Positions 1 through 6,234 of a stretch of DNA of 6,234 nucleotides are shown in pieces. Position 1 is the first letter of the stretch; every line of letters begins with the position of its first letter. The notes under the pieces are model-generated. The model had not been told where the DNA came from and did not search any database. It saw only the letters and a program-made list of their open reading frames with translations. Location: positions 1 through 6,234 of the forward strand of contig SLAN01000139.1 of the NCBI GenBank assembly GCA_007126865.1, in the 5' to 3' direction. The DNA comes from Spirochaetales bacterium (GTDB taxonomy: Bacteria > Spirochaetota > Spirochaetia > DSM-27196 > SKKC01). A program made the translations under genes and the position numbers.

Positions 1-1105
1 CGATGACCCGGAAGGTGCCGACAACCTGTTCAGTGAGGCCGAAGATCTGCTCGTCGATGCACTCGAGTTACAACAGGACGTCGCGTTCCGCAACGAAGTC
101 GATGCCCAGCTCGCCGACGCGGGCGACCGCATTCGCGCCGCGCTTTTCGAAGTGACCGTGGCCGAGGTGCGTCAGCTCATTAACGAAGGGCGCCGCCTCT
201 ATCGGCAGGACAGTTTTAATCGCGCCGAAGAGGCGCTGCTCGATGCGCAGGAGCGCTGGACGCGCGTCAACGAAACCGAAAATGCCGAGATTCGATATTG
301 GCTGAGACTGACGCAGAGTGCGCTTAACCTGCAGACCGATCGAGAGCTCGCGGACACCGATCCGCTCTTTCGTCCCCTCGCGAGCTATCTGAACCTCGCC
401 TACAGTGCATTCGAGCAAGCGGAAGCCGAACGGGCACGTGGCAACGAGCAAGAGGCCGAGCAGCTGCTTGCTCGTGCCGAGGACAACATTCAAAGCGTAA
501 CGGTGGCCCGTCCCTTCAACCGCGAGGCTCGAGTGCTCAGTCTGCAGATTATTGAGCTGCTCAATCCGGACGAATTCGATGAGATTTTCGAGCAACGCTT
601 CAATCAGGCGTTGGACGCGGCCGATGAAGCACCTGTGGAATCGCTGAACGAGCTCTATGACTTGCAGGAAGTGAATCCGGATTGGCCCGGACTCGAACAG
701 GCGATTGTCGATGTAGAGATAGCCGCGGGGGTCCGCGAGCCTCCTCGCGACGACACTGCAGTTGAACAATCGAATGAGCTCGAACAACAGGCGCGCGCGG
801 TTTTCGACCCGAACGATGAGAACGCGATAGAACAGGCGGTAGCGCTGCTCGAGGAAGCGATCGAGCTCCACCCGGACAATGACGATGCCCGTTCGTTCCT
901 CGACGAGGTTCGGCTTGCACAGGGGAGTACGGCGGCTCCGACCCTAACCTCTACGGAGCTCCAGCAGTTCCGGCGTGCGGAGAACCACTTCCTCGACGGA
1001 CAAATCGGCCGTGCCCTGGTGATTGTGGAGCAGCTCTGGCAGGACGAGGAGAATCGGAGATATCCTCCGCTCGCTGATCTCCGTTCCCGGATGGTGGCTC
1101 AGTAA
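1..1105 (+). CDS. TPR-like helical repeat protein, 5'-truncated
   Basis: The frame is open from the first bases of the window (codons begin at base 2) to TAA at 1103-1105, giving 367 residues with no start, so the N-terminus lies upstream. The GTG at 152 is internal: the same alpha-helical, acidic sequence continues before it. Helical repeats with TPR-like spacing lie at about residues 54-88 (GRRLYRQDSFNRAEEAL), 129-161 (RARGNEQEAEQLLARA), 257-302 (the best match, ending AVALLEEAIELHPDNDDA) and 319-350. TPRs bind other proteins; no enzymatic motif is visible. By hand count there are 81 Asp+Glu, 33 Arg, no Lys and no Cys. This resembles the exported parts of the neighbouring protein, so I infer an extracytoplasmic location, but the signal peptide would lie outside the window. 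Stop-start overlap with the phosphatase gene suggests co-translation and a shared task, perhaps as scaffold or partner of its sensor domain. Confident as a gene; the TPR label is moderate and the role is unknown. Confidence 0.88.
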   Translation, partial: DDPEGADNLFSEAEDLLVDALELQQDVAFRNEVDAQLADAGDRIRAALFEVTVAEVRQLINEGRRLYRQDSFNRAEEALLDAQERWTRVNETENAEIRYWLRLTQSALNLQTDRELADTDPLFRPLASYLNLAYSAFEQAEAERARGNEQEAEQLLARAEDNIQSVTVARPFNREARVLSLQIIELLNPDEFDEIFEQRFNQALDAADEAPVESLNELYDLQEVNPDWPGLEQAIVDVEIAAGVREPPRDDTAVEQSNELEQQARAVFDPNDENAIEQAVALLEEAIELHPDNDDARSFLDEVRLAQGSTAAPTLTSTELQQFRRAENHFLDGQIGRALVIVEQLWQDEENRRYPPLADLRSRMVAQ

Positions 1106-1107
1106 TG
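1093..1107 (+). promoter_or_regulatory. Ribosome binding site and TAATG stop-start overlap
   Basis: GGTGG at 1093-1097 is a one-mismatch Shine-Dalgarno core placed 7 bases before ATG 1105-1107. The upstream stop TAA (1103-1105) shares its last A with this ATG. This supports the start chosen for the phosphatase and predicts translational coupling, with a terminating ribosome restarting on the next gene. Confidence 0.65.
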
Positions 1108-4100
1108 CCGGTTCGTCGCATCCTGCTCGGGTTACTGTTCATCTCGTTACTCGCCGCCGATCTAGCGGGGCAACAGCTTTTTTTCGAGTCGCCGCGTCTC
1201 CTGCGAGAACAGGATGTGCGGTTTCCCTTCGTTGAGAGTATCGGCGAGCGGCTCGTTCTCGTATTCCAGGAGCGCGATCCCAACGACGCGTCGACGCTGA
1301 GACTGCGTTCGATGAGCAGTGAGGATGGACGCGAATGGGACGACCACGGAACCTTCGGTGAGCCGGTGACCTTCAGTGGGAGCGAGCCGAACATCTTCAG
1401 CGCTACGAAGACGGGCGAAAACCGGCTATACGTGGCACTCGGGGTGGACGAGCGCGAAACGGTCGTGTATGAGAGCGATGCCGGCGGTGAGTCGTTCAGT
1501 CGAGTGTCGGAGCTCCGAACCGCCGAGACAAGCGTCGCTCCGGTGATTTCGGCACGATACGATAACGGGCTTCTGCTGTTTATCAATCAGGACGTCGAGG
1601 CGAGACAGAGTATCTTCGTTGCCGCAAGCGATGACGGAAGAAGCTGGTCGGAATTCTCAAGAATTGTGCCGGAAGAGGATCTTTCGCTGAGCTTCGCCCC
1701 GGATCACGCATCCACCGCTTCGAGAGATGTTGTCGTATTCCAGGGACTCGAACCGGGTGCGGGCACCGGATATCAACTCTATGTAACCCAGAGCGCCGAT
1801 CGAGGGACGACGTGGGATGAAGCCCGCCGCATTACGGACTTTCCCAACCCCGGGAGCACCGAAGACCCGGACTCATACGACAATCAGCGCCCGTTTCTGT
1901 ACTCCGCCGAGGACGATCTCGTGCTGATGTGGGAGCGTCGTTTCGAACGGGAATCGCCGCGTGTCTTCTCGGCCCGAATCGACGAAACGCCGTCTGCCGG
2001 CAATATCGTTCAAGTGAGCCCGGGTCTCCGTGCGGCGAATGCGCCGAAAGTGTTCGAGTTCGAGGGCACGCTCTACTATACCTGGTTCGAAGAGCGGGAC
2101 GGTTTTCGGCAGGTTGTTCTGGCCGAACCCGACCGTGCCCGATTCCGGGTTCGAGTGCTCAGCGAAATAGCGGGCGATTCGACCTTCGCCTATCCGGTGG
2201 TTCATCGCGACCGGGTACACATCGTGTGGCAGGTAGCCCGAAACGGAGAACGCGCGATCGCGTATCTCGAACCCGATCAGTCGGTAGCCCCTCCAACGAT
2301 TGCTGCCTCTAATTTCTCGCCCGGAAGTCGCGCTCCCCGGGAGACCGCCGAAGTGCGCCTGGAAGCGCCTGACGATCCGTCCGGGATAGCCGGCTACAGT
2401 TACGTTTGGAGTCGGGATCCGGACGCTCCAGTGCCCGAAAAGCTTGCGCCCGAAGGCGAGCAAGCGAGCCTCCGGCTCAATACCGACGAGGATGGAAGCT
2501 GGTTTCTGCGTGCGATCGCCCGGGACCGAGCCGGGAACTGGTCGGAACCCCGGACAGTGGAGTTCGTGCGCGATCTGACACCACCGGATCGTGTCGTATT
2601 CGAAGAACCGGAAACCGATCCGGCAGGATTTCTGACATCAAACACGTTCGAGATAAACTGGACACATGACAATCCCGATATAATCGCCGGCTACACGTAT
2701 ACGCTCAGCTATGTCGGGCCGTCGACTCTTGCGGCGGTAAACGTCGACCGATTGCCCGATCCGCCCGACCGAATCATGACACGCACCCCTTCGATTTCGC
2801 GTGACAATCTCGACAACGGAACGTGGGCGCTCAGAGTGGCACCCGTTGACGACATCGGGAACGTCGGTGAACCGGAAACGCTCATCCTTCGACTCAACAA
2901 GTACATCCCCGTCACGATCGTCTCCCGCATCGGGTCGGAGCTGGATATGCTCGGACGAACGAGACTTGAGATCGAGGGACGCGGCTTCCGTGAAGAGGGC
3001 GATGTCGAACAGATTATCCTCGACAGGGAAGGCGAGGCACCGTACGACCACGTATTCACTCTCGAAGAGAACGAGTTCCGTATCGAGGACAATCGTACCA
3101 TAGTCGGTCCGACCGTTCACGCTATTCGCACCGGCGAGTATCGGGTAGGCATCGTTCATCCTGTTCGCGGGACCTACTTCGCCGAACAGAGGTTGAGCCT
3201 CGACGCAACCGGTGTCATCAAATTCGGTGATTACACAATCGACTACTCGCCGATTGTGTATCCGTCCACGAGTGGTATCGCATTACCGGCTCCCATGCTC
3301 GTCGTGTGGGCGACAGCCGGGCTCATGATGCTTGCGGTGTTCTTCTTCATGAGCCGACTGGTAGCCGTGAGCCGCGAGGCGGGTACGTTGCGCTACGAGA
3401 TCGCGGCGCTGGTAAATCGGAAACCGCTGCCGGACCGGGCGCGAAACCGGAGGTTGGAACAGATGAAACGGAGAGGAATAGGACTCAGGCTGAAGTTTGC
3501 AGCCTTTTTCGTCGGACTGGTCGTCTCGGTCGTGCTTCTCGTTGCGGTACCGCTCGGCAACTTCATTATTGAAGCCCAACAACAGACCCTGACCGACGGT
3601 CTGCGAGAGCGAACGAATATTCTGCTCGATAGCCTCGTCGGCGGCAGCATTCAACTGCTTCCGAATGCCGAGGACAATCTGTTCGAGCTGAACGCACTGA
3701 CGCTGCAGACCGAAGCGATCCCTGAAGCTCGGTTCGCAACGATTACCGGGGTCACACAGGCGGAAGAGCTGGAGGAGATAGTCTGGGCTTCGAACGATCC
3801 GCGAGTAACCCGGGCCGGCGATCTTCCCGAAGATCAACGGGTAAGCGATACCGATTCACTTCTCAGAGGCGAGACCCGCTACAACGATGAGATTACCGAT
3901 CGCATTGCCGAGCTCGCCGAAAGGATTGAGACGCAGGCTCGAGACTCACTCGGCGACATACCCGATCGAATCGATCAGCTGAATGCCGAACGTATCGATA
4001 TCGCGATCAGCGGGGAACCCGATGCCGAGGAGCGAGTCGGCGAGCTCGATGACACGATCACCGAATTGGAAACGCAGCAGCGTGAGATTCTGAACCAGGT

Positions 4101-5610
4101 CGGAGATGTCGTTGTATCGGTGCCCGAGCTCAGCGCCGACACCGTGCTGACCGCCGATACCACCAGTTATGTCTTCTACAAGCCCATCGTCTTTCGCGAG
4201 ATCGACGGCGAGGTCTTTTTTCACGGCCTCGTGCGGGTGGGCGTTACCAGCCAACGAATCATTGCCGAGATCAATGCCGCCCAACAGAATCTGATGCGCA
4301 CTACCGGCGTAATCGCCGTACTTGCCGTCGCAGTGGGAATTGTGGGGGCGCTGATTCTCGCATCGATTATCGTAATCCCGATTTCGCGGCTCGTTCGCGG
4401 GGTGGAGATTATCAGGGATACCGAGGATAAGGCCGACCTCGCCGATCACGCAATCGAGCTGAAACAACATGACGAGCTCCGTACGCTCGCCGAAGCGATA
4501 AACCAGATGACACAAGGACTCGTCCAGGCTGCAATAGCGAACCGCGATCTGACAGTCGGAAAGGAAGTTCAGAAGATGTTCATTCCGCTTGTTACCGACT
4601 CCGCCGGACGAAAGCTCACGACTGCCGAAGATCAGAACGAACACGTGGAGTTCTTCGGGTACTACGAGGGAGCGAAGGGTGTCAGTGGCGACTACTTCAA
4701 CTACCGACAGCTCGATGAAGAACACTACGCGCTCATCAAGTGTGACATAGCCGGCAAGGGGGTTCCCGCCGCGTTGATTATGGTCGAGGTTGCCACCATC
4801 TACCTCAGTTACTTCCGAAACTGGAATCCCGGAATGGCGGAGCAGCTGCCGCAGCTCATGGAGAGCATAAACGACCTGATCGAAGAGCGTGGATTCCAGG
4901 GACGATTCGCCGCCTTTACGCTGGCGATTATCAACGCCCGTACCGGTGTGGCGCGTGTGTGTGACGCCGGCGATACGATTCTGCACACGTACCGCAAAGC
5001 GTTCGGAAGAGTAGAAGAAACGCAGCTTCCTCCGCTCCCTGCTGCCGGAGTCTTCCCGAGCGATATGCTGCCGAGCGGATTCACGCAGGTAAAGCACACG
5101 CTCAATGCCGGCGACATTCTGTTACTGTTCACCGACGGTCTGGAAGAATCGAAGCGCACGCTGAGGGATGAGTCGTTCCAGCCCACTGTGGTCGGTGAGG
5201 GCGACCAGGCGGTCGATAACGAGGAGTTCACCAACGACCGGATCCACGACATAGTACGGTGCATGCAGGCCGGTTCCGTATACCGGCTGGAGCGCTATCG
5301 AAGCTCGGTTCCCGAGGAGCTCGTATTCGACTTCAGCGGCCTCGAACCGACCGCCCGCAATGCCGTCCTCGCCCTGGTCGCGGTAGAGAAGGTATTCCGC
5401 CTGGTGCCCGACCCGTCGGCCGGTTCGGATGTGTCGGTCAGTGTCGATGTCGTTGTTGACGAGTTTCTGCGTAATACCTTCTCGGCGTACGATGACTATT
5501 TCCGGTATCCCGATGAACAGCGTTCGGACTCCAATTACCGGCGCTTTACGCATATCTACGAGGACGAACAGTACGACGACCTGACGGTACTTCTGGTGCG
5601 CAAGAAGTGA
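1105..5610 (+). CDS. Two-sensor transmembrane SpoIIE/RsbU-type PP2C phosphatase with propeller ectodomain and HAMP
   Basis: A 1,501-residue receptor phosphatase. Visible order: signal peptide 1-22 (basic MPVRR, then hydrophobic core); BNR-type propeller about 25-392 with Asp-boxes at 71-78, 124-131 (degenerate), 174-181 and 230-237 (SADRGTTW, perfect); two related Ig/FN3-like modules about 395-490 and 491-600; IPT-like module about 601-715; TM1 about 728-753; basic loop 754-797 (13 K/R versus 4 D/E); TM2 about 797-820; second ectodomain 821-1067, Cache-like with coiled coils about 926-1000; TM3 about 1068-1092; HAMP 1092-1140 with DELRTLAEAINQM; signalling helix 1141-1162 (RDLTVGKEVQKMFIPL); PP2C core about 1181-1501. 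Probable metal ligands are D1196 (SGDYF), D1214 (CDIAGKG), D1344 (TDGLEE) and D1491/D1492 (DDLT). Family knowledge: such enzymes dephosphorylate STAS anti-sigma antagonists, releasing a sigma factor. All key acids are present, so it is probably active. Oddities are the two ectodomains, a long insertion before DDLT, and DAGD in place of the usual NAGH (1287-1290). The ligand and target are unknown. Confidence 0.95.
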   Translation: MPVRRILLGLLFISLLAADLAGQQLFFESPRLLREQDVRFPFVESIGERLVLVFQERDPNDASTLRLRSMSSEDGREWDDHGTFGEPVTFSGSEPNIFSATKTGENRLYVALGVDERETVVYESDAGGESFSRVSELRTAETSVAPVISARYDNGLLLFINQDVEARQSIFVAASDDGRSWSEFSRIVPEEDLSLSFAPDHASTASRDVVVFQGLEPGAGTGYQLYVTQSADRGTTWDEARRITDFPNPGSTEDPDSYDNQRPFLYSAEDDLVLMWERRFERESPRVFSARIDETPSAGNIVQVSPGLRAANAPKVFEFEGTLYYTWFEERDGFRQVVLAEPDRARFRVRVLSEIAGDSTFAYPVVHRDRVHIVWQVARNGERAIAYLEPDQSVAPPTIAASNFSPGSRAPRETAEVRLEAPDDPSGIAGYSYVWSRDPDAPVPEKLAPEGEQASLRLNTDEDGSWFLRAIARDRAGNWSEPRTVEFVRDLTPPDRVVFEEPETDPAGFLTSNTFEINWTHDNPDIIAGYTYTLSYVGPSTLAAVNVDRLPDPPDRIMTRTPSISRDNLDNGTWALRVAPVDDIGNVGEPETLILRLNKYIPVTIVSRIGSELDMLGRTRLEIEGRGFREEGDVEQIILDREGEAPYDHVFTLEENEFRIEDNRTIVGPTVHAIRTGEYRVGIVHPVRGTYFAEQRLSLDATGVIKFGDYTIDYSPIVYPSTSGIALPAPMLVVWATAGLMMLAVFFFMSRLVAVSREAGTLRYEIAALVNRKPLPDRARNRRLEQMKRRGIGLRLKFAAFFVGLVVSVVLLVAVPLGNFIIEAQQQTLTDGLRERTNILLDSLVGGSIQLLPNAEDNLFELNALTLQTEAIPEARFATITGVTQAEELEEIVWASNDPRVTRAGDLPEDQRVSDTDSLLRGETRYNDEITDRIAELAERIETQARDSLGDIPDRIDQLNAERIDIAISGEPDAEERVGELDDTITELETQQREILNQVGDVVVSVPELSADTVLTADTTSYVFYKPIVFREIDGEVFFHGLVRVGVTSQRIIAEINAAQQNLMRTTGVIAVLAVAVGIVGALILASIIVIPISRLVRGVEIIRDTEDKADLADHAIELKQHDELRTLAEAINQMTQGLVQAAIANRDLTVGKEVQKMFIPLVTDSAGRKLTTAEDQNEHVEFFGYYEGAKGVSGDYFNYRQLDEEHYALIKCDIAGKGVPAALIMVEVATIYLSYFRNWNPGMAEQLPQLMESINDLIEERGFQGRFAAFTLAIINARTGVARVCDAGDTILHTYRKAFGRVEETQLPPLPAAGVFPSDMLPSGFTQVKHTLNAGDILLLFTDGLEESKRTLRDESFQPTVVGEGDQAVDNEEFTNDRIHDIVRCMQAGSVYRLERYRSSVPEELVFDFSGLEPTARNAVLALVAVEKVFRLVPDPSAGSDVSVSVDVVVDEFLRNTFSAYDDYFRYPDEQRSDSNYRRFTHIYEDEQYDDLTVLLVRKK

Positions 5611-5637
5611 TAAACGGGTTAGCCGGAACGCCGATAC
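5611..5637 (+). promoter_or_regulatory. Sigma-28 (FliA/WhiG-type) promoter
   Basis: The -35 element TAAA (5611-5614), a spacer of exactly 15 bases (5615-5629) and the -10 element GCCGATAC (5630-5637) match the sigma-28 consensus TAAA-N15-GCCGATAA at 11 of 12 positions. The -35 begins directly after the TGA of the phosphatase gene (5608-5610), and its TAA adds a tandem in-frame stop. Expected transcription start is about 5643-5645, leaving a leader of only about 6-8 bases before ATG 5651. It should place the downstream secreted protein in the flagellar/motility regulon. No competing sigma-70 promoter of similar quality is visible in the gap. Confidence 0.75.
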
Positions 5638-5643
5638 TAGTAT
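5634..5643. repeat. 10-bp perfect palindrome overlapping the -10 element
   Basis: ATACTAGTAT is its own reverse complement and spans the last bases of the sigma-28 -10 element and the predicted start region. It could be a small operator half-covering the promoter. At 10 bp, and A/T-rich as promoter start regions often are, it could also be chance. It lacks the GC-rich stem and T-run of a terminator. Confidence 0.3.
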
Positions 5644-5650
5644 AGTGACT

Positions 5651-6234
5651 ATGAAAACGCTGGTGTCATCGTGCATGTTTCTCGCTCTCGTCAGTGCGAG
5701 CGCGCTGTTCGCCGAGACCATCACCGTCCAAAACGACACGGAGAACCGGATCACGATAATCGCCATTCCGGCCCTCGACATCCAACTCGGACCTGAGCGC
5801 GATCGCTCATGGTTTTCCGCGATATTCGATGAGCACTCCGGGCGGGCGAAGAGCGTGGCGCCCCGCGGCGTCCGTCCGATACCCGCCCCAACAGGCGACC
5901 TCGTGATCGTCGGGGTGAAACGAGTGCCCCACGCGACCGACTTGCCCGTACTCTTCGCGGAGATCGGGGCCGAAGAACGCTTCGTAAGCATCGATGCAAC
6001 CGGGGTCGAACGCGGCCCGGAGGGGTCGCCGGTCACCGTCCGCACGTGGGAAGCACCGCATGATCGAGCTCCAATCCAGATCGACAACCGATACAGCGAC
6101 TGGTTGAGCGTTCCGGATCTGGCTGCATTCCGTCGCGATGTGCGACCGGACACCTTTACGCGTACAGACCGCGGCACGAGAACGCACCTCGATATCGACG
6201 ACTCGCTCCTGTGGGCTAAAGGCGGCACACATAG
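5651..6234 (+). CDS. Secreted protein of unknown function, 3'-truncated
   Basis: The frame is open from ATG 5651 to the window end: 194 complete codons, with the C-terminus missing. I do not recognise the family. Residues 1-21 form a clear signal peptide (MK start, hydrophobic core, SASALFA before E22), so the product is exported to the periplasm or beyond. Residues about 23-135 alternate short hydrophobic strands with turns (TITVQND, ITIIAIPAL, LVIVGVKRV), suggesting a beta-rich fold. From residue 142 the pattern IQID....DW..VP followed by LDIDDSLLW loosely recalls the opening of CBM9/DOMON-like beta-sandwich domains (I-x-ID-x(4)-DW); this is a weak hint only. The start is chosen because Lys2 gives the signal peptide its n-region. 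There is no Shine-Dalgarno, and the later ATG at 5675 lacks both a basic n-region and an SD. A sigma-28 promoter directly upstream suggests expression with motility genes. Codons favour G/C at the third position, as in the neighbours. Confidence 0.8.
   Translation, partial: MKTLVSSCMFLALVSASALFAETITVQNDTENRITIIAIPALDIQLGPERDRSWFSAIFDEHSGRAKSVAPRGVRPIPAPTGDLVIVGVKRVPHATDLPVLFAEIGAEERFVSIDATGVERGPEGSPVTVRTWEAPHDRAPIQIDNRYSDWLSVPDLAAFRRDVRPDTFTRTDRGTRTHLDIDDSLLWAKGGTH

Noticed and set aside
152..1105. GTG at 152 as the start of the TPR-like gene
   Set aside because: The frame is open back to base 2 with the same acidic helical composition, and no Shine-Dalgarno precedes the GTG. The gene simply enters from outside the window.
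4153..4160. A second GCCGATAC octamer inside the phosphatase gene
   Set aside because: The four bases at the -35 position with 15-base spacing (4134-4137) are CGCC, not TAAA, so it is ordinary coding sequence. It also shows that the octamer alone is not convincing evidence.
3946..5097. 383-codon minus-strand open frame
   Set aside because: It lies wholly antisense to the TM3/HAMP/PP2C region, whose motifs are unambiguous. No supporting start signal or recognisable domain is present.
5641..5646. TATAGT as a sigma-70 -10 box
   Set aside because: The best -35 at a suitable distance (TTAGCC, 5619-5624) matches only 3 of 6, and the start would fall on or past the ATG. The sigma-28 reading is much stronger.
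5611..5650. Rho-independent terminator after the phosphatase gene
   Set aside because: There is no GC-rich hairpin followed by a T-run. The only palindrome (5634-5643) is short and A/T-rich.
5660..5674. Lipobox around Cys8 of the secreted protein
   Set aside because: VSSC loosely fits, but only seven residues precede the cysteine with no hydrophobic core, while a normal signal peptidase I site follows at ALFA-E. A standard secreted protein is more likely.
5122..6228. 368-codon minus-strand open frame across the phosphatase 3' end and the secreted gene
   Set aside because: Its product is a Ser/Arg-rich stretch followed by unrelated composition, with no domain or RBS. It runs antisense to the DDLT motif region, the sigma-28 promoter and a clear signal peptide, so it is a shadow of G/C-rich third positions.
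1..6234. CRISPR arrays, tRNA/rRNA genes, insertion sequences or phage genes
   Set aside because: Nearly the whole window is accounted for by three plus-strand genes. I saw no regularly spaced repeats, cloverleaf sequences, transposase motifs or terminal inverted repeats.

Overview
This 6,234-base window is dense coding sequence read entirely on the plus strand: a 5'-truncated gene, a complete 4.5-kb gene and a 3'-truncated gene. DNA is moderately GC-rich and the proteins are acidic. The exported parts use arginine and almost no lysine, which fits a salt- or alkali-adapted bacterium. The exact sigma-28 motility promoter layout and the style of the large receptor phosphatase suggest a free-living spirochaete (Spirochaeta/Alkalispirochaeta-like). 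That assignment is inferred from protein style, not from a marker gene.

Layout. Bases 1-1105 carry the end of an acidic helical-repeat (TPR-like) protein with no lysine in its 367 visible residues. Its stop codon overlaps the next start (TAATG), so the two genes should be translationally coupled. Bases 1105-5610 encode a 1,501-residue receptor phosphatase. From the N-terminus it has a signal peptide, a BNR/Asp-box beta-propeller, two related Ig/FN3-like modules, an IPT-like module, TM1, a basic cytoplasmic loop, TM2, a second Cache-like extracytoplasmic sensor with a coiled-coil insertion, TM3, HAMP, a signalling helix and a SpoIIE/RsbU-type PP2C phosphatase. A 40-base gap (5611-5650) holds a near-perfect sigma-28 promoter (TAAA-N15-GCCGATAC) and a 10-bp palindrome. 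From 5651 to the window end runs a secreted protein of unknown function, visible for 194 residues.

How the genes may work together. The TPR-like protein and the phosphatase look like one unit: an extracytoplasmic partner or scaffold next to a two-input membrane sensor. The phosphatase would dephosphorylate an anti-sigma-factor antagonist (STAS protein) encoded elsewhere, since no STAS protein or anti-sigma kinase is visible here. The third gene starts its own transcription unit, probably under the flagellar sigma factor, although read-through from upstream is possible because no terminator is visible.
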